A stretch of 64,000 nt of DNA, taken from the NCBI GenBank assembly GCA_024276495.1, contig JAJRXC010000081.1:41790-105789 (forward strand). The letters run 5' to 3'. The notes below the pieces were generated by a model, which was not told the DNA's origin, did not search any database, and saw only the letters and a program-made list of their open reading frames with translations. The DNA comes from Actinomycetes bacterium. Lineage in GTDB: Bacteria > Actinomycetota > Acidimicrobiia > Acidimicrobiales > Aldehydirespiratoraceae. A program made the translations under genes and the position numbers. Positions within the stretch are counted from its first letter, which is position 1, and each line of letters begins with the position of its first letter. Shown in pieces: positions 18,871 to 29,460 of this stretch.

Positions 18871-20961
18871 TCAGTCCCGAAGCAGGACCCGGGCCAGGCC
18901 GTCGACATCGGGCAACTCGCCGAGCGGTCCGATCAGTGAGACCTGGTCGTCGGCACACAGCACCAGACTGTCACCGGCCCGCACCACCTGCCCGTCGCGG
19001 CGGATCGCTTCGAGTCGGTAGCCCGCCTCGACGGAGAGCTCGTCGATCCGATGGCCGATGAGCGCGCCGGTCGACAGCTCGGGGAGCAGGGTGTACTGGC
19101 CGATCGAGAGATCAGGGAGCAATGCCTCCTTCACCTCGGCCTCGTAGCCCGCCTCGGCCACCGCGGTGGCGCCGTCGGCATGGAGGTAGGCGGCCAGCTC
19201 CCCCGCGAGGCGAAGGGCCCGGCCCGGGGCCTCTGCACAGCCGGCGAGAAAGAACAAGGCGTTGACCCGCTCGCCCCGTCCACCCCACTCGGCCGGGATG
19301 CGAATGCCACCCTCGGCCCGCACGATCACCAGATGATCGTCGTCGGTGTCGAAGAAGGCGAGCGGCGTCGCCGTGGGATGATCCTCGCTCGGCTGGATCC
19401 ACAACGAACCCGACTCGAGGAACCGGTCGCTCACCTCGTCGGCGCCGAGGCCGACGCGCGCGCCGAGCACCTCGGCCGCCCGCCGGGCCGCCTCGGCGAT
19501 GTCGTCGGCCGCGGGAACGCTTATCACCGCGGCCCGGGCGATCAACCCGGGGTACTCGTCGTCGGCCCGGAGCCCGTGGCTCTGCATCGCCTCGCTGATC
19601 TCGCGGTCGAGACCCCGATCGACGAGACGACCCCAACGCTCGAACACGTGGTAGATGGCCCCCGCGTGCTGGGCCCGCGTCCGGGCGTAGAACAGATACC
19701 AGGCGATGCCGACCACGACGGTGGCGCCGGTGAGCGACAGGGCCAACGCGCCGAGCTCGACGATCAAGAAGATGTCGACGACCAGCCCGAAGATCTGGAG
19801 ATACGGGAACAGCGGTGCCCGGAACCCCGGCGCGTACGAGGAGATTCGGGCGGCGCGGAGCACGATCACCGCGGCGTTCACCATGCCGAGCGTCAACAGC
19901 ACGAACGCGCTGGCCAGCTTGGCGATCGCGGCCACGTCGAACGCGACGACGATCACCGCCATTCCCGTACCGGTCGTCAGCACACCCCACAACGGCGTGT
20001 TCCAGCGAGTCAGCTTCTGGAACCGGGGCGCGAGGAGTCGGTCGCGGCTCATCGCCAGCGGGTAGCGCGCCGCGGCGAGGATGCCCGCGTTCGTCGCCGA
20101 CGAGAACGCCGCGAGCGCGGCGAGCGCCACCAGCACCGCACCGGCGGTCGGCAAGAAGAGCTCACCGGCGGTGTAGATCGGGGCGAGGTTGGTGAGCAGG
20201 TCGTCGGTGGGCACCGCGGCCACGGTCACCAGCATGCCGAGGGTGTAGATCGCGGTGCTGACCAACAGCGACAACGACATCCCGAGTGGGATGTTGCGGG
20301 AGGGATCCTCGATCTCCTCCGCCGCGGAGGCGACCTTGGTCAGTCCTCCATAGGACACGAAGACGAGACCGACGACCGCGGCGAGACCGGCGACTCCCTC
20401 GGTGTAGAACGGACTGAGGCTGCCGGCGCCGTCGCCGAGCGCCACCACCCCCGCCGTCAGGAACCACGCCAGCACGGCCAGCACGAAGCCGACGAGCCCC
20501 ATCTGCAGTGCCGCGCTCACCCGGGATCCGAGGATGTTGATGACGACGAAACCGGTGATCAGCACGAGGGCGAGCGGCTTGGCCGGAATGTCGAAGGCGA
20601 GGTTCAGGTAGGCGCTCATGCCGATGAGCGCGAAGGCGTCCTTGAGGACGAGTGAGAGCCAGGTGACGATCCCGGCAACCGTTCCCACCGCCGGGCCGAA
20701 CGCCCGCTCGAGGAAGTAGTAGGCCCCACCGGCGCGCGGCATCGCCGTGCTCAGCTCCGCCACCGAGAACATCGCCGGAAACGCAAGCAGACCGGCGATC
20801 CCGTAGGCGAGGACCGCGCTCGGTCCTGCCTCGGCCGCGGCGAGCCCGGGAAGGAGGAACAGACCGGAACTGAGCATCGCCCCGGTGCTGAGAACGAACA
20901 CGTGCCGGAGTCCGAGTGAGCGGGTCAGCCGTCGGTTGTCCTCGGCGGCAGGGCGAGCCAT
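18871..20961 (-). CDS. APC-family amino acid permease with cytosolic C-terminal regulatory region (USP-like and TrkA_C-like)
   Basis: 12-TM APC core (SSGLFLLPGLAAAEAGPSAVLAYGIAGLLAFPAMFSVAELSTAMPRAGGAYYFLERAFGP); ~270-aa tail ending VVRAGDSLVLCADDQVSLIGPL. Confidence 0.88.
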   Translation of the reverse strand: MARPAAEDNRRLTRSLGLRHVFVLSTGAMLSSGLFLLPGLAAAEAGPSAVLAYGIAGLLAFPAMFSVAELSTAMPRAGGAYYFLERAFGPAVGTVAGIVTWLSLVLKDAFALIGMSAYLNLAFDIPAKPLALVLITGFVVINILGSRVSAALQMGLVGFVLAVLAWFLTAGVVALGDGAGSLSPFYTEGVAGLAAVVGLVFVSYGGLTKVASAAEEIEDPSRNIPLGMSLSLLVSTAIYTLGMLVTVAAVPTDDLLTNLAPIYTAGELFLPTAGAVLVALAALAAFSSATNAGILAAARYPLAMSRDRLLAPRFQKLTRWNTPLWGVLTTGTGMAVIVVAFDVAAIAKLASAFVLLTLGMVNAAVIVLRAARISSYAPGFRAPLFPYLQIFGLVVDIFLIVELGALALSLTGATVVVGIAWYLFYARTRAQHAGAIYHVFERWGRLVDRGLDREISEAMQSHGLRADDEYPGLIARAAVISVPAADDIAEAARRAAEVLGARVGLGADEVSDRFLESGSLWIQPSEDHPTATPLAFFDTDDDHLVIVRAEGGIRIPAEWGGRGERVNALFFLAGCAEAPGRALRLAGELAAYLHADGATAVAEAGYEAEVKEALLPDLSIGQYTLLPELSTGALIGHRIDELSVEAGYRLEAIRRDGQVVRAGDSLVLCADDQVSLIGPLGELPDVDGLARVLLRD

Positions 20962-20996
20962 CCGCCACCCTAACCAACCGGCACTAGGCTGATCGG

Positions 20997-22262
20997 ATGT
21001 CCGAGCCGGCCCGCACCTACGCGATCGTCACCCTCGGATGTCCGAAGAACGAGGTCGACTCCGACAAGCTCGAAGAGACCCTTCTCGCCGACGGGCTCGC
21101 GGCGGTCGACGAGGTCGGCGAGGCCGACCTCGTCGTCGTCAACACGTGCGCGTTCATCGAAGAGGCCCGGGCCGAATCCGTCGACACGATCCTGGCGGTG
21201 GCGGCGGCCCGTCGGCCCGGCGCCGAGCTGGTCGTCACCGGATGCATGGCCGAACGCCATGGGGCCGAGCTGGCCGACGAGCTCGGTGAGATCGACCGGA
21301 TCGCACCGTTCGGGGCCGCCCTGGCGCCGTCGTCCGCCGTGCCGGTCACCCTCGGGGCCACCCGTCGCGCCCCCGACTTCGACCTGCTCAACCTGCCCCG
21401 GCCGGCCTCGGCTCGCCCGTGGGCCTACGTGAAGATCGCCGAGGGCTGTGACCGGGCCTGCGGGTTCTGCGCGATCCCGACGTTTCGCGGACCGCAGCGA
21501 AGTCGCACGATCGCCCAGATCCTGACCGAGGTCGAGCAACTCGACGCCCGCGAGATCGTGCTCGTCGCCCAGGACCTCGCCGCGTACGGGCGGGATCAGG
21601 GCGTGGGGGAGCGGGCCATCGTCCCACTGATCGAGAAGGTCGCGGCCGAGGTGGATCGGGTTCGGCTGCTCTACCTCTACCCGTCGGATCTCGACGAGCG
21701 TCTGATCGACACGATCTGTGCCACCGGTGTTCCCTACTTCGATCTGAGCCTCCAACACGTGTCACCGCCGTTGATGCGACGGATGAGACGCTGGGGCGAC
21801 GGGCCGCGATTCCTCGAACGGATCGACGCGATCCGCGGGCGAGAGCCCGACGCGGCGTTCCGGTCGAACTTCATCGTCGGGTATCCCGGCGAGACGGAAG
21901 CCGACCACGACCAACTGCTCGGGTTCGTGGAAGCGGCCCGCCTCGACTGGTGCGGCTTCTTCGCGTACTCGAAGGAGGACGGCACCCACGCCGCGACCCT
22001 CGACGGGGCCGTCGATCCGGACCTGCGCGACGAGCGTCTCGCCGAGTTGCGTGAGCTCCAGGACGCGATCACGGCCGAGAAACGTGACGAACTGATCGGC
22101 CGTGAGGTCGAAGTGCTCGTGGACGAGCCCGGCGTCGGTCGCACCCATCGAGAAGCCCCCGAGATCGACGGCGTGGTCGCGGTGCCCCAGACTCTTCCCG
22201 TGGGATCGTTCGCCGTCGTGCGCATCACCGGAAGCCTGGGCCCGGATCTGGAGGGGTCGTGA
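20997..22262 (+). CDS. rimO: Ribosomal protein S12 methylthiotransferase
   Basis: TLGCPKNEVDSD, KIAEGCDRACGFCAIPTFRG radical-SAM cluster, C-terminal TRAM. Confidence 0.95.
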   Translation: MSEPARTYAIVTLGCPKNEVDSDKLEETLLADGLAAVDEVGEADLVVVNTCAFIEEARAESVDTILAVAAARRPGAELVVTGCMAERHGAELADELGEIDRIAPFGAALAPSSAVPVTLGATRRAPDFDLLNLPRPASARPWAYVKIAEGCDRACGFCAIPTFRGPQRSRTIAQILTEVEQLDAREIVLVAQDLAAYGRDQGVGERAIVPLIEKVAAEVDRVRLLYLYPSDLDERLIDTICATGVPYFDLSLQHVSPPLMRRMRRWGDGPRFLERIDAIRGREPDAAFRSNFIVGYPGETEADHDQLLGFVEAARLDWCGFFAYSKEDGTHAATLDGAVDPDLRDERLAELRELQDAITAEKRDELIGREVEVLVDEPGVGRTHREAPEIDGVVAVPQTLPVGSFAVVRITGSLGPDLEGS

Positions 22263-22837
22263 CCGAGCTGGCCGAGCCGCGGCAGGCCGGACTGACCCAT
22301 CCGGCCAACCTGTTGACCATCACCCGCCTCGTCTTCGCGCCCCTGCTGTTCTGGCTGGTGCTCGACGCCGAGGACACTCGTGGCGTCTCGTGGGCCGCGT
22401 TCGGGCTCGGCGTGGCGCTGGCCAGCACCGATTTCCTCGACGGGAAGGTCGCCCGACGGGCCAACGTCGTCAGCCGCAGCGGCGCGTTCCTCGATCCGTT
22501 GGCCGACAAGGTCGTGATCCTGGGCGGCGCCTTCGCCCTGGTCGCGGTCGAACGCTATTGGTGGGTCCCGGTCACCATCATGGCCGTACGGGAACTGGGC
22601 ATCACGGCCTGGCGGGCCCGTTGGGCGGCTCAGGGGCTGGCGCTCCCGGCCCGCCGCTCGGCCAAGTACAAGACCCTGGTGCAGGGGCTGGCGTTGGCGA
22701 TGGCGGTGATGCCGACGTTGGAGGACCAGGACACCTTGATCGACGTGGCGCTCTGGGTCGCCGTCGTCTGGACGGTGGCCACCGGTGTCCAGTATCTGAT
22801 CGATGGGCAGAACGCCCTCAGCACCACCGGCGACTGA
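22259..22837 (+). CDS. pgsA: CDP-diacylglycerol--glycerol-3-phosphate 3-phosphatidyltransferase
   Basis: DFLDGKVARRANVVSRSGAFLDPLADK CDP-alcohol phosphotransferase motif; NLLTITRLV. Confidence 0.93.
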   Translation: MTELAEPRQAGLTHPANLLTITRLVFAPLLFWLVLDAEDTRGVSWAAFGLGVALASTDFLDGKVARRANVVSRSGAFLDPLADKVVILGGAFALVAVERYWWVPVTIMAVRELGITAWRARWAAQGLALPARRSAKYKTLVQGLALAMAVMPTLEDQDTLIDVALWVAVVWTVATGVQYLIDGQNALSTTGD

Positions 22838-22858
22838 AGGCCGCCCGAAAGGTTCGCG

Positions 22859-24106
22859 ATGAAGTGTGAAGTCGTCGCGGTCGGAACCGAGCTGTTGCTC
22901 GGCCAGATCGTCGACACGAACTCCTCCTGGATCGGTGAGCAGCTGGCCCTCGTGGGGATCGACAGCCACTATCAGACCAAGGTCGGCGACAACCTCGATC
23001 GGATGGTCGAGGTGTTGCGCCACGCGGTGAAACGAAGCGATGCCGTCATCGTGTGCGGTGGACTCGGCCCGACCCAGGACGACATCACCCGCGAGGCGAT
23101 CGCCGAGGTGATGGGGGTCGAACTGGTCCGCGACCAGTCGATCGTCGAACGGATCGAGGCGATGTTCGGCGGTCGGGGGCGGGTCATGCCGGAGAACAAC
23201 CTGCTCCAGGCCGACGTGCCGGTCGGGGCCGTGATCAATCCGGCGATGCCGGGCACCGCGCCCGGGCTGATCTGTCCGCTCTCCGGCGAGGACGAGGGCA
23301 AGATCATCTATGCCGTCCCCGGAGTGCCGTGGGAGATGGAACAGATGGTCACGGCCGGCATCCTGCCGGACCTCCAGACCCGCGCCGGGATCACCTCGGT
23401 CATCCGGAGTCGCACCCTGCGGACCTGGGGGAAGTCGGAATCGGGGATCGCCGAGGAGCTCGACGACGAGATCCGCCGGCTCGACGCGGCCGGAACCGCG
23501 ACCATCGCGTTTCTCGCGAGCGGCTGGGAGGGTCTCAAGGTCCGCATCACCGCCAAGGCGCCGAGTGAGGCCGAGGTGGTGGCCATCCTCGACGAGGAGG
23601 AGCAGCGGGTGCGCGAGATCATCGGCGACGTCGTGTTCGGTCTCGACGACGACACGATGGAATCCGTCGTGCTGGAGCTGCTCCGCGAACGTGGCCTCAC
23701 CCTGGCGCTGGCCGAGTCGTTGACCGGCGGGCTGATCTCGAGCCGGTTGACGGCGCACCCCGGGTGCAGCGACGTCTTCCGGGGCGCGGTCGTGCCCTAC
23801 CACCGGGACCTGAAGCAGTCGGTTCTCGGTGCCCCCGATGTGCCGGCCGTCTCCGAGGAGATGGTCGAGGCGATGGCCGAAGGGGTGTGCCGGCTTCTCG
23901 ACGCCGATGTGGGGATCGCGGTCAGCGGCGTCGCCGGCCCCGACCCCCACGAGGGTCTCGATCCGGGTGCCCTGTGGATCGGCATCCATCTCCACGGTCG
24001 ATCCGAGGCGGTCAACCTGACCCTGCCGTTCGACCGGGAGCGGATCCGCCAGTTCACGTGCATCATGTCGCTCAACCTGTTGCGAACCCGAATTCTGGAG
24101 ACCTGA
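22859..24106 (+). CDS. cinA: CinA family competence/damage-inducible protein
   Basis: AVGTELLLGQIVDTNSSWIGEQLA, GGLGPTQDDITREA, C-terminal amidase ALAESLTGGLISSRLT. Confidence 0.95.
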   Translation: MKCEVVAVGTELLLGQIVDTNSSWIGEQLALVGIDSHYQTKVGDNLDRMVEVLRHAVKRSDAVIVCGGLGPTQDDITREAIAEVMGVELVRDQSIVERIEAMFGGRGRVMPENNLLQADVPVGAVINPAMPGTAPGLICPLSGEDEGKIIYAVPGVPWEMEQMVTAGILPDLQTRAGITSVIRSRTLRTWGKSESGIAEELDDEIRRLDAAGTATIAFLASGWEGLKVRITAKAPSEAEVVAILDEEEQRVREIIGDVVFGLDDDTMESVVLELLRERGLTLALAESLTGGLISSRLTAHPGCSDVFRGAVVPYHRDLKQSVLGAPDVPAVSEEMVEAMAEGVCRLLDADVGIAVSGVAGPDPHEGLDPGALWIGIHLHGRSEAVNLTLPFDRERIRQFTCIMSLNLLRTRILET

Positions 24107-24108
24107 AC

Positions 24109-25176
24109 ATGCGGACCGAAGTCGATCTCGAGCTCCTGGGCCAGACCGTCCAGGATCTCTACAAGATGAAGCAGGGAGAGGTGATGAGCGCGGTCGTGCA
24201 CCTCGGTGTGCGCCTCGGTCTCTTCGATGCGCTGTCGGAGGCCGACGGTTCCACGAGCGAGTCGCTGGCCGCGGCGACCGGCCTGCACGAACGATGGGTA
24301 CGGGAGTGGCTCCACGCGATCTCCGCGGCGGAGTTGGCCGAGCACGTCGACGGCGGTTTCACGATGACCCCCGAAGCGAAGGCGGTCCTGTGCGAGCCCG
24401 ATCATCCTGCGGCGGTCGGTGGGGTGTTCGGGCCGCCGATCACCCATGAGGAGATCGACCGCACCGCCGACGCGTTTCGCACCGGCATCGGCCTGACCTG
24501 GGACCAGCACGGGGCCCACACCTGCCACTTCCAGGCCGCGATGGGCGCCGGTGGCCAAAAGACGTGGCTGGTCCCGGTGATCCTCGACTCGATCGACTCG
24601 ATGACCGAACGGTTGACCCGCGGCATCACGGTGGTCGACATCGGCTGCGGGGCCGGGGTCGCGGCGACCGTCGTCGCCCGGGCCTTCCCCGACTCGAAAG
24701 TGCTCGGCCTCGACCCGTCCGTCCACGCCATCGGGATGGCCAACGAGCGCGCGGCCGAGGCGCGGCTCGACAATCTCTCGTTTCGGACGGGAACGTTCGA
24801 CGATCTCACCGAGATGGACGGTGTCGACCTGCTCTTGACCCTCGATGTGCTCCACGATCTGCCGCGACCCGGCGACGCGGTCCGGGCGGCGCGGTCGTGC
24901 CTGGCCGACGACGGCGTGTGGATGGTGGCCGACATCAAGACCCGCGGTGGGCTCGAGGACAACCGGCGGATGCCGATCCTTCCCTTGATGTACGGCATGT
25001 CGATCCTCTACTGCATGTCGTCGGCGATGTCGGAGCCCGGCGGGGCCGGACTGGGAACGCTCGGCCTGACCGAGGAGGTCTTCGGTGAGTTGGCCGCCGC
25101 GGCCGGCTTCGGGTCGGTCGAAAGTCGCGAGTTCGAGATCGATCCGCTCAACCGCTACTTCGAGGTGCGGATCTGA
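24109..25176 (+). CDS. SAM-dependent methyltransferase with N-terminal winged helix
   Basis: VVDIGCGAGVAATVVARAFPDSKVLGLDPS; HERWVREWLHAISAAELAE. Confidence 0.85.
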   Translation: MRTEVDLELLGQTVQDLYKMKQGEVMSAVVHLGVRLGLFDALSEADGSTSESLAAATGLHERWVREWLHAISAAELAEHVDGGFTMTPEAKAVLCEPDHPAAVGGVFGPPITHEEIDRTADAFRTGIGLTWDQHGAHTCHFQAAMGAGGQKTWLVPVILDSIDSMTERLTRGITVVDIGCGAGVAATVVARAFPDSKVLGLDPSVHAIGMANERAAEARLDNLSFRTGTFDDLTEMDGVDLLLTLDVLHDLPRPGDAVRAARSCLADDGVWMVADIKTRGGLEDNRRMPILPLMYGMSILYCMSSAMSEPGGAGLGTLGLTEEVFGELAAAAGFGSVESREFEIDPLNRYFEVRI

Positions 25177-25188
25177 GCGTGGGCCGGC

Positions 25189-26196
25189 TCAGCCGAGCCG
25201 GGCGCGGTAGGTCGAGATCGGGGCCTGCCAGGCCCCGAACACGGCCGCCTCGCGGAACCCCATCGCCACGTTGATGGCCAACATCGCCTCGTTGCTCTCG
25301 GCGTTGCCGGTTCGCAGCCGGGTGACCGCCGGCTCGGCTTCGCGCAGCCAGGTCCACATCTCGGCCTTGAGCCACCGTCCGATTCCCCGGCGCCGGTGCT
25401 GATCGAGCACGACGGTGTCCCACTGCCACGAGGCGGCGGGGCGGTGGGTGTTGACGTGGATGGTCGTGTGGCCGACCGGTCCGCCGTCGGCGTCGACGGC
25501 GAAGAGGTTCATCACGTCGGTGCCGAGCGCCCGGCGTGCGTCTTCGTCCTCCCGAATGTCGTCGGCATCGAGGAACACGTCGTTGACGTCGAGGTCTTCC
25601 ATCGGTGCGTCGTTCATCGCGGTGCGGCTGAGGACCCACGAGTCGAGGTGGTCGTCGGGGCAGGCGCCGATCCAGCGGACCAGTTCGACATCGGCGGCCC
25701 GCTCCTTGCGCCGGTCGACCCAGGTTCTCATCAGGGTCTCGTCGACCGCGGCGACGGCGAGGGCCGATCTCCGTTCGGTGTACCGGCGTGGCGCGCCCAG
25801 TGAGGTCCAGAACTCGTCCTCCGTGGAGATGTTGGGACCCCACCCCATCAGAGATGTTCGATGGTCGGCCTCGGCGAGATCGAGGAGGGCGGCGAGGGCG
25901 ACACGGCCGGCTTCGTGATCGAGCGAGGCCCCGAAGACCTCCGCCGTCGCGAAATGGGCGTTCTCCTCGCTGGTCTCCAGCTCGAGATGGGCGACGGTCC
26001 GAACACCGCCCCCGTCGAGCACGGCGAGCCGTTCGTGGCGGTTGCTGTCGCTTCGGTCGTCGGCCGCGAGCAGGCGGAGCTCGGCCTCCGTCATCGACGG
26101 CGCGTCCGGTTCGGCGGCGACCTCGTCTCGTTGCACGACGGCGAGAGCCGAGGCGAAGAGCCGATCGTGAAGATCGGAGAGAGGGACGACCCGCAT
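25189..26196 (-). CDS. GNAT-family N-acetyltransferase (tandem GNAT domains)
   Basis: DTVVLDQHRRRGIGRWLKAEMWTWLREAEPAVTRLRTGNAESNEAMLAINVAMGFRE. Confidence 0.85.
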   Translation of the reverse strand: MRVVPLSDLHDRLFASALAVVQRDEVAAEPDAPSMTEAELRLLAADDRSDSNRHERLAVLDGGGVRTVAHLELETSEENAHFATAEVFGASLDHEAGRVALAALLDLAEADHRTSLMGWGPNISTEDEFWTSLGAPRRYTERRSALAVAAVDETLMRTWVDRRKERAADVELVRWIGACPDDHLDSWVLSRTAMNDAPMEDLDVNDVFLDADDIREDEDARRALGTDVMNLFAVDADGGPVGHTTIHVNTHRPAASWQWDTVVLDQHRRRGIGRWLKAEMWTWLREAEPAVTRLRTGNAESNEAMLAINVAMGFREAAVFGAWQAPISTYRARLG

Positions 26197-26292
26197 GGCG
26201 ACCAGTGTCGCGCCCGGGCGTGCTCCGGCGGGGGGAATTTCCCGACGAGGACCGGGGCCGCGCCGTCACCATCGCACCGCTAGCGTTGTGCG

Positions 26293-26784
26293 GTGCCCCG
26301 TTTCTTCATCGCCGTGTGGCCGTCCGCGGAGGTGATCGACGCGCTCGAGCGGCTCGTTCGCCCCGACGAACCCGGGGTTCGGTGGACGACCCGCGACCAG
26401 TGGCACATCACCCTCCGATTCCTCGGCGCGGTCGACCCCGGCCCGGCCGGCGACGCGCTCCGCGCCGTCTCGGCCGCCCCGGCCGACGTGACCCTCGGGC
26501 CCCGGATCGAGCGACTCGCGGATTCGAGCGTGGTGGTCCCGGTGACCGGGCTCGACCCGGTCGCCGCGGCGGTCCGTGCGGCGACCGCCGAGATCGTCGA
26601 CCGGCCCGACGACCGTCCGTTCGTCGGGCACCTCACCCTCGGCCGACGACGTGACGGCGGACCGACCGCGCTCGACGGTCACGCGTTCTCCTCCGGCTTC
26701 ACCGTCACCGAGCTCGCCCTCATCCGCAGCGACCTCCACGCCGACGGCGCCCGCTACACCACGCTGGCGACCCGATCCCTCTGA
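26293..26784 (+). CDS. thpR: RNA 2',3'-cyclic phosphodiesterase (2'-5' RNA ligase family)
   Basis: Two HxT motifs (QWHITLRFLG and GHLTLGR); RLFIAVWP-like start. Confidence 0.9.
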   Translation: MPRFFIAVWPSAEVIDALERLVRPDEPGVRWTTRDQWHITLRFLGAVDPGPAGDALRAVSAAPADVTLGPRIERLADSSVVVPVTGLDPVAAAVRAATAEIVDRPDDRPFVGHLTLGRRRDGGPTALDGHAFSSGFTVTELALIRSDLHADGARYTTLATRSL

Positions 26785-26895
26785 AGCCGGGCGAGAGGCT
26801 GCCCGGGACCGCGCCGGGACCGCGTCGGCTACCGTGCCAACCGGCGAGTCCGGCAGTCGAGTGGGATCGAGGATCGAGATGACAACGGAGCCGAC

Positions 26896-27012
26896 GTGAG
26901 TGGAGGCGCCGACGCCGAGTCGTTTCTCTCCGGACTGCGGCTCGTCGTCGCTGCCGACATCGAAGCCCACTTCGAGGTCATCGCCCCGATCGACCCGACC
27001 CGACCGGCATGA
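26896..27012 (+). CDS. Possible 38-aa small ORF of unknown function
   Basis: GTG start, VSGGADAESFLSGLRLVVAADIEAHFEVIAPIDPTRPA, ATGA overlap with the next CDS. Confidence 0.3.
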   Translation: MSGGADAESFLSGLRLVVAADIEAHFEVIAPIDPTRPA

Positions 27013-27359
27013 CCAACTCTTCGCCCCGCGACCTTGCCCGCAACAAGGCGAACGCCCAGGCGTTCTACGACCTGATGTTCAACCAGTCGAATCCCCGGGA
27101 GGCGATCGACCGGTACGTCGGCGACGAGTATCGCCAACACAGTCCAGAGGTGGCGGACGGCAAGGCGGCCTTCATCGAGTACTTCGAACGAATGGCCCGC
27201 GACCACCCGGGAAAGCACGTGGAGTTCATCCGGGCCGTGGCCGAGGGTGACCTCGTCGTTCTCCATTGTCGACAGTCGTGGCCCGGCGACGCCGTCTACG
27301 CCGGGATCGACATCTTCGGTTTCGACGACCGGGGCAGGATCGTCGATCGCTCAGCGTGA
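27009..27359 (+). CDS. SnoaL-like/NTF2-fold polyketide cyclase-like protein
   Basis: FYDLMFNQSNPREAIDRYVGDEYRQHSPEVADGKAAFIEYFERMA. Confidence 0.85.
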   Translation: MTNSSPRDLARNKANAQAFYDLMFNQSNPREAIDRYVGDEYRQHSPEVADGKAAFIEYFERMARDHPGKHVEFIRAVAEGDLVVLHCRQSWPGDAVYAGIDIFGFDDRGRIVDRSA

Positions 27360-28799
27360 ACGCCCCGAACCGCCCTGGCGGCTGCGGTTCTTGCCGCCGC
27401 CCTTCCCCTTGCCGCCGCCCTTTCCCCTGGAACCGCCCTTCCCCTTGGGTCCGCTGGGGCCGCCCGACTTCGCACCGGTCTTGTTGCGGCTGCGTTGTCC
27501 GGGCTTCGAACCGCCCTTGGTGCTGCGAGCCGTGCCGGCCTGACGACCCTTGCCACCGGTGCGACGGGTCCGGGGCTTGCCCGACCGCCCGCGGCCCCGG
27601 TTTCCCGGGCGGGGACGATCCTCGCGTTCGGGACGGGCGTCGCCGTCGTCGTCATCTCGGGTGAGCGCCGGCAGGGGCCCACCTTCGACCTCGGGTGGGG
27701 GAGCGATCCTCTGATCGAGCTTCAGCCGCTGGATCATCTTGCGGACGTCTTTGACCTGACCCGGGTCGACGAACGAGATCACCTTGCCCCGCGCGCCGGC
27801 CCGGGCGGTGCGGCCGCTGCGATGGACATAGGCGGAGTCCTCGTCGACCGGGTCGTAGTGGACGACACACTCCACACCGTCGACATGGATGCCGCGGGCC
27901 GCGACGTCGGTGGCGACGAGGGCATGGGCCTTTCCGCGAGAGAAGTCGTCGAGCGCCCGGGTGCGCTGCGACTGTGAGCGATTGCCGTGGATCGCGGCCG
28001 ACTTCACCCCGTGGCGGCCGAGCTGCTTCGCCAAGCGGTCGGCGCCGTGGCGGGTGCGGGTGAAGACGATGGTCGGGCCGAACGTGGCGATGACCGACGC
28101 GCACAGCGGCACCCGATCGGTTCTCGGCAACTCCCAGAAGTAGTGCTCCATGGCCTTGAGGTCCGGCGAGGCCGGACCGACCTCGTGGCGCACCGGGTCA
28201 CGCTGGTAGCGGGAGATCAACGTGCCGACGTCGCCTTCGAGAGTGGCGGAGTACAGGGCGGTCTGGCGTTTCTTAGCGGTCTGATCGAGCAGCCGCTTCA
28301 CGACCGGCATGAAACCCATGTCGGCCATCCGGTCGGCTTCGTCGATCACCACGATCGACGCGTGATCGAGGGTGAGCGCTCGGCGGGCGAGAAGATCCTC
28401 GAGCCGTCCGGGTGTGGCGACGAGGATGTCGACGCCCCGGCGCAGCTTCTTCACCTGCGGTTCGATGCCGACTCCGCCGTAGACGGCGAGCACGGTGCGG
28501 TCGACTGCCTGGGCCAGCGGGGCGAGATCGGAGGCGATCTGCTCGGCGAGCTCGCGGGTGGGGGCGAGCACGAGCGAGGCGGGCTTCGTCGAGTCGGCCT
28601 TTCGGACCCCGGCGACCAGCGGGAGGCCGAAGGCGAGGGTCTTGCCGGAACCCGTCGGTGCCCGGCTCACGACGTCGCGGCCGGCCAGGAGATCGGGGAT
28701 CGTGGCCGCCTGCACCTCGAAGGGCGCCAGGATGCGTTGTTGTTTCAGAACCGCGACGAGTTGTTCGGGGACGCCGAGATCGGCGAACGTGGTGGCCAT
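27351..28799 (-). CDS. DEAD-box ATP-dependent RNA helicase with basic Gly/Lys/Arg-rich tail
   Basis: APTGSGKTLAF, VIDEADRMADMGF, SAT, YVHRSGRTARAG motifs; low-complexity basic C-terminus. Confidence 0.95.
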   Translation of the reverse strand: MATTFADLGVPEQLVAVLKQQRILAPFEVQAATIPDLLAGRDVVSRAPTGSGKTLAFGLPLVAGVRKADSTKPASLVLAPTRELAEQIASDLAPLAQAVDRTVLAVYGGVGIEPQVKKLRRGVDILVATPGRLEDLLARRALTLDHASIVVIDEADRMADMGFMPVVKRLLDQTAKKRQTALYSATLEGDVGTLISRYQRDPVRHEVGPASPDLKAMEHYFWELPRTDRVPLCASVIATFGPTIVFTRTRHGADRLAKQLGRHGVKSAAIHGNRSQSQRTRALDDFSRGKAHALVATDVAARGIHVDGVECVVHYDPVDEDSAYVHRSGRTARAGARGKVISFVDPGQVKDVRKMIQRLKLDQRIAPPPEVEGGPLPALTRDDDDGDARPEREDRPRPGNRGRGRSGKPRTRRTGGKGRQAGTARSTKGGSKPGQRSRNKTGAKSGGPSGPKGKGGSRGKGGGKGKGGGKNRSRQGGSGRSR

Positions 28800-28932
28800 C
28801 GGAGACGCCTTCGCAGCGGGATTCGTCGACGGGCGAACGCCCACGACCTGAGCCGGTGCCAACCCAGGCTATCGGGCCGTTCCCCAGGGTGAGCACCACG
28901 TCGCTCGTCGGGTCGCGTTCGCGACCGGCGCG

Positions 28933-29340
28933 CTACGACTCGTCGGGCGGGTCCAGATCGAGGCGCAGCGACGCCGAGTTCATGCAGTAGCGCTGCCCGG
29001 TCGGGGGCGGGCCGTCAGGGAAGCGGTGACCGAGATGGGCCCCGCAGTGGGCGCACACGGCTTCTTCGCGCACCATGCCATGGCTCGTGTCGGTGTGGAT
29101 CTCGACCACTTCGTCGCCGACCGTGTCGAAGAAGCTCGGCCATCCCGAACCGGATTCGAACTTCGTGTCGCTGGTGAACAACGCGGTGTCGCAGACGATG
29201 CAGTGGTAGGTGCCGTCGTCGTGGCAGTCCCAGTACTCACCGGTGAACGGGGCCTCGGTCCCGGCCTGTTGCGTGACGGCGAACTGCTCGGGGGTGAGGC
29301 GCTCGCGCAGTTGATCCTCGGGGAACTCGACCTGGGTCAT
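28933..29340 (-). CDS. msrB: Peptide-methionine (R)-S-oxide reductase
   Basis: [67 protein letters not shown]. Confidence 0.97.
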   Translation of the reverse strand: MTQVEFPEDQLRERLTPEQFAVTQQAGTEAPFTGEYWDCHDDGTYHCIVCDTALFTSDTKFESGSGWPSFFDTVGDEVVEIHTDTSHGMVREEAVCAHCGAHLGHRFPDGPPPTGQRYCMNSASLRLDLDPPDES

Positions 29341-29460
29341 GGGGGTCCTTTCGCGGTGTTCGTGGTGAGGAAACGCCGTGGGGGAGATCATGGTTCCAAT
29401 TCCGCCGAGAATCCATCGGACCGCCGCGGTGGGCGTCGTGTTGTGCTGCAATCAGGCCCG

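Noticed and set aside
18868-18871. Very short convergent gaps (18868/18871, 46546/46548, 50514/50519) as possible errors
   Set aside because: Tight convergent spacing recurs throughout this compact region and both genes are intact in each case.
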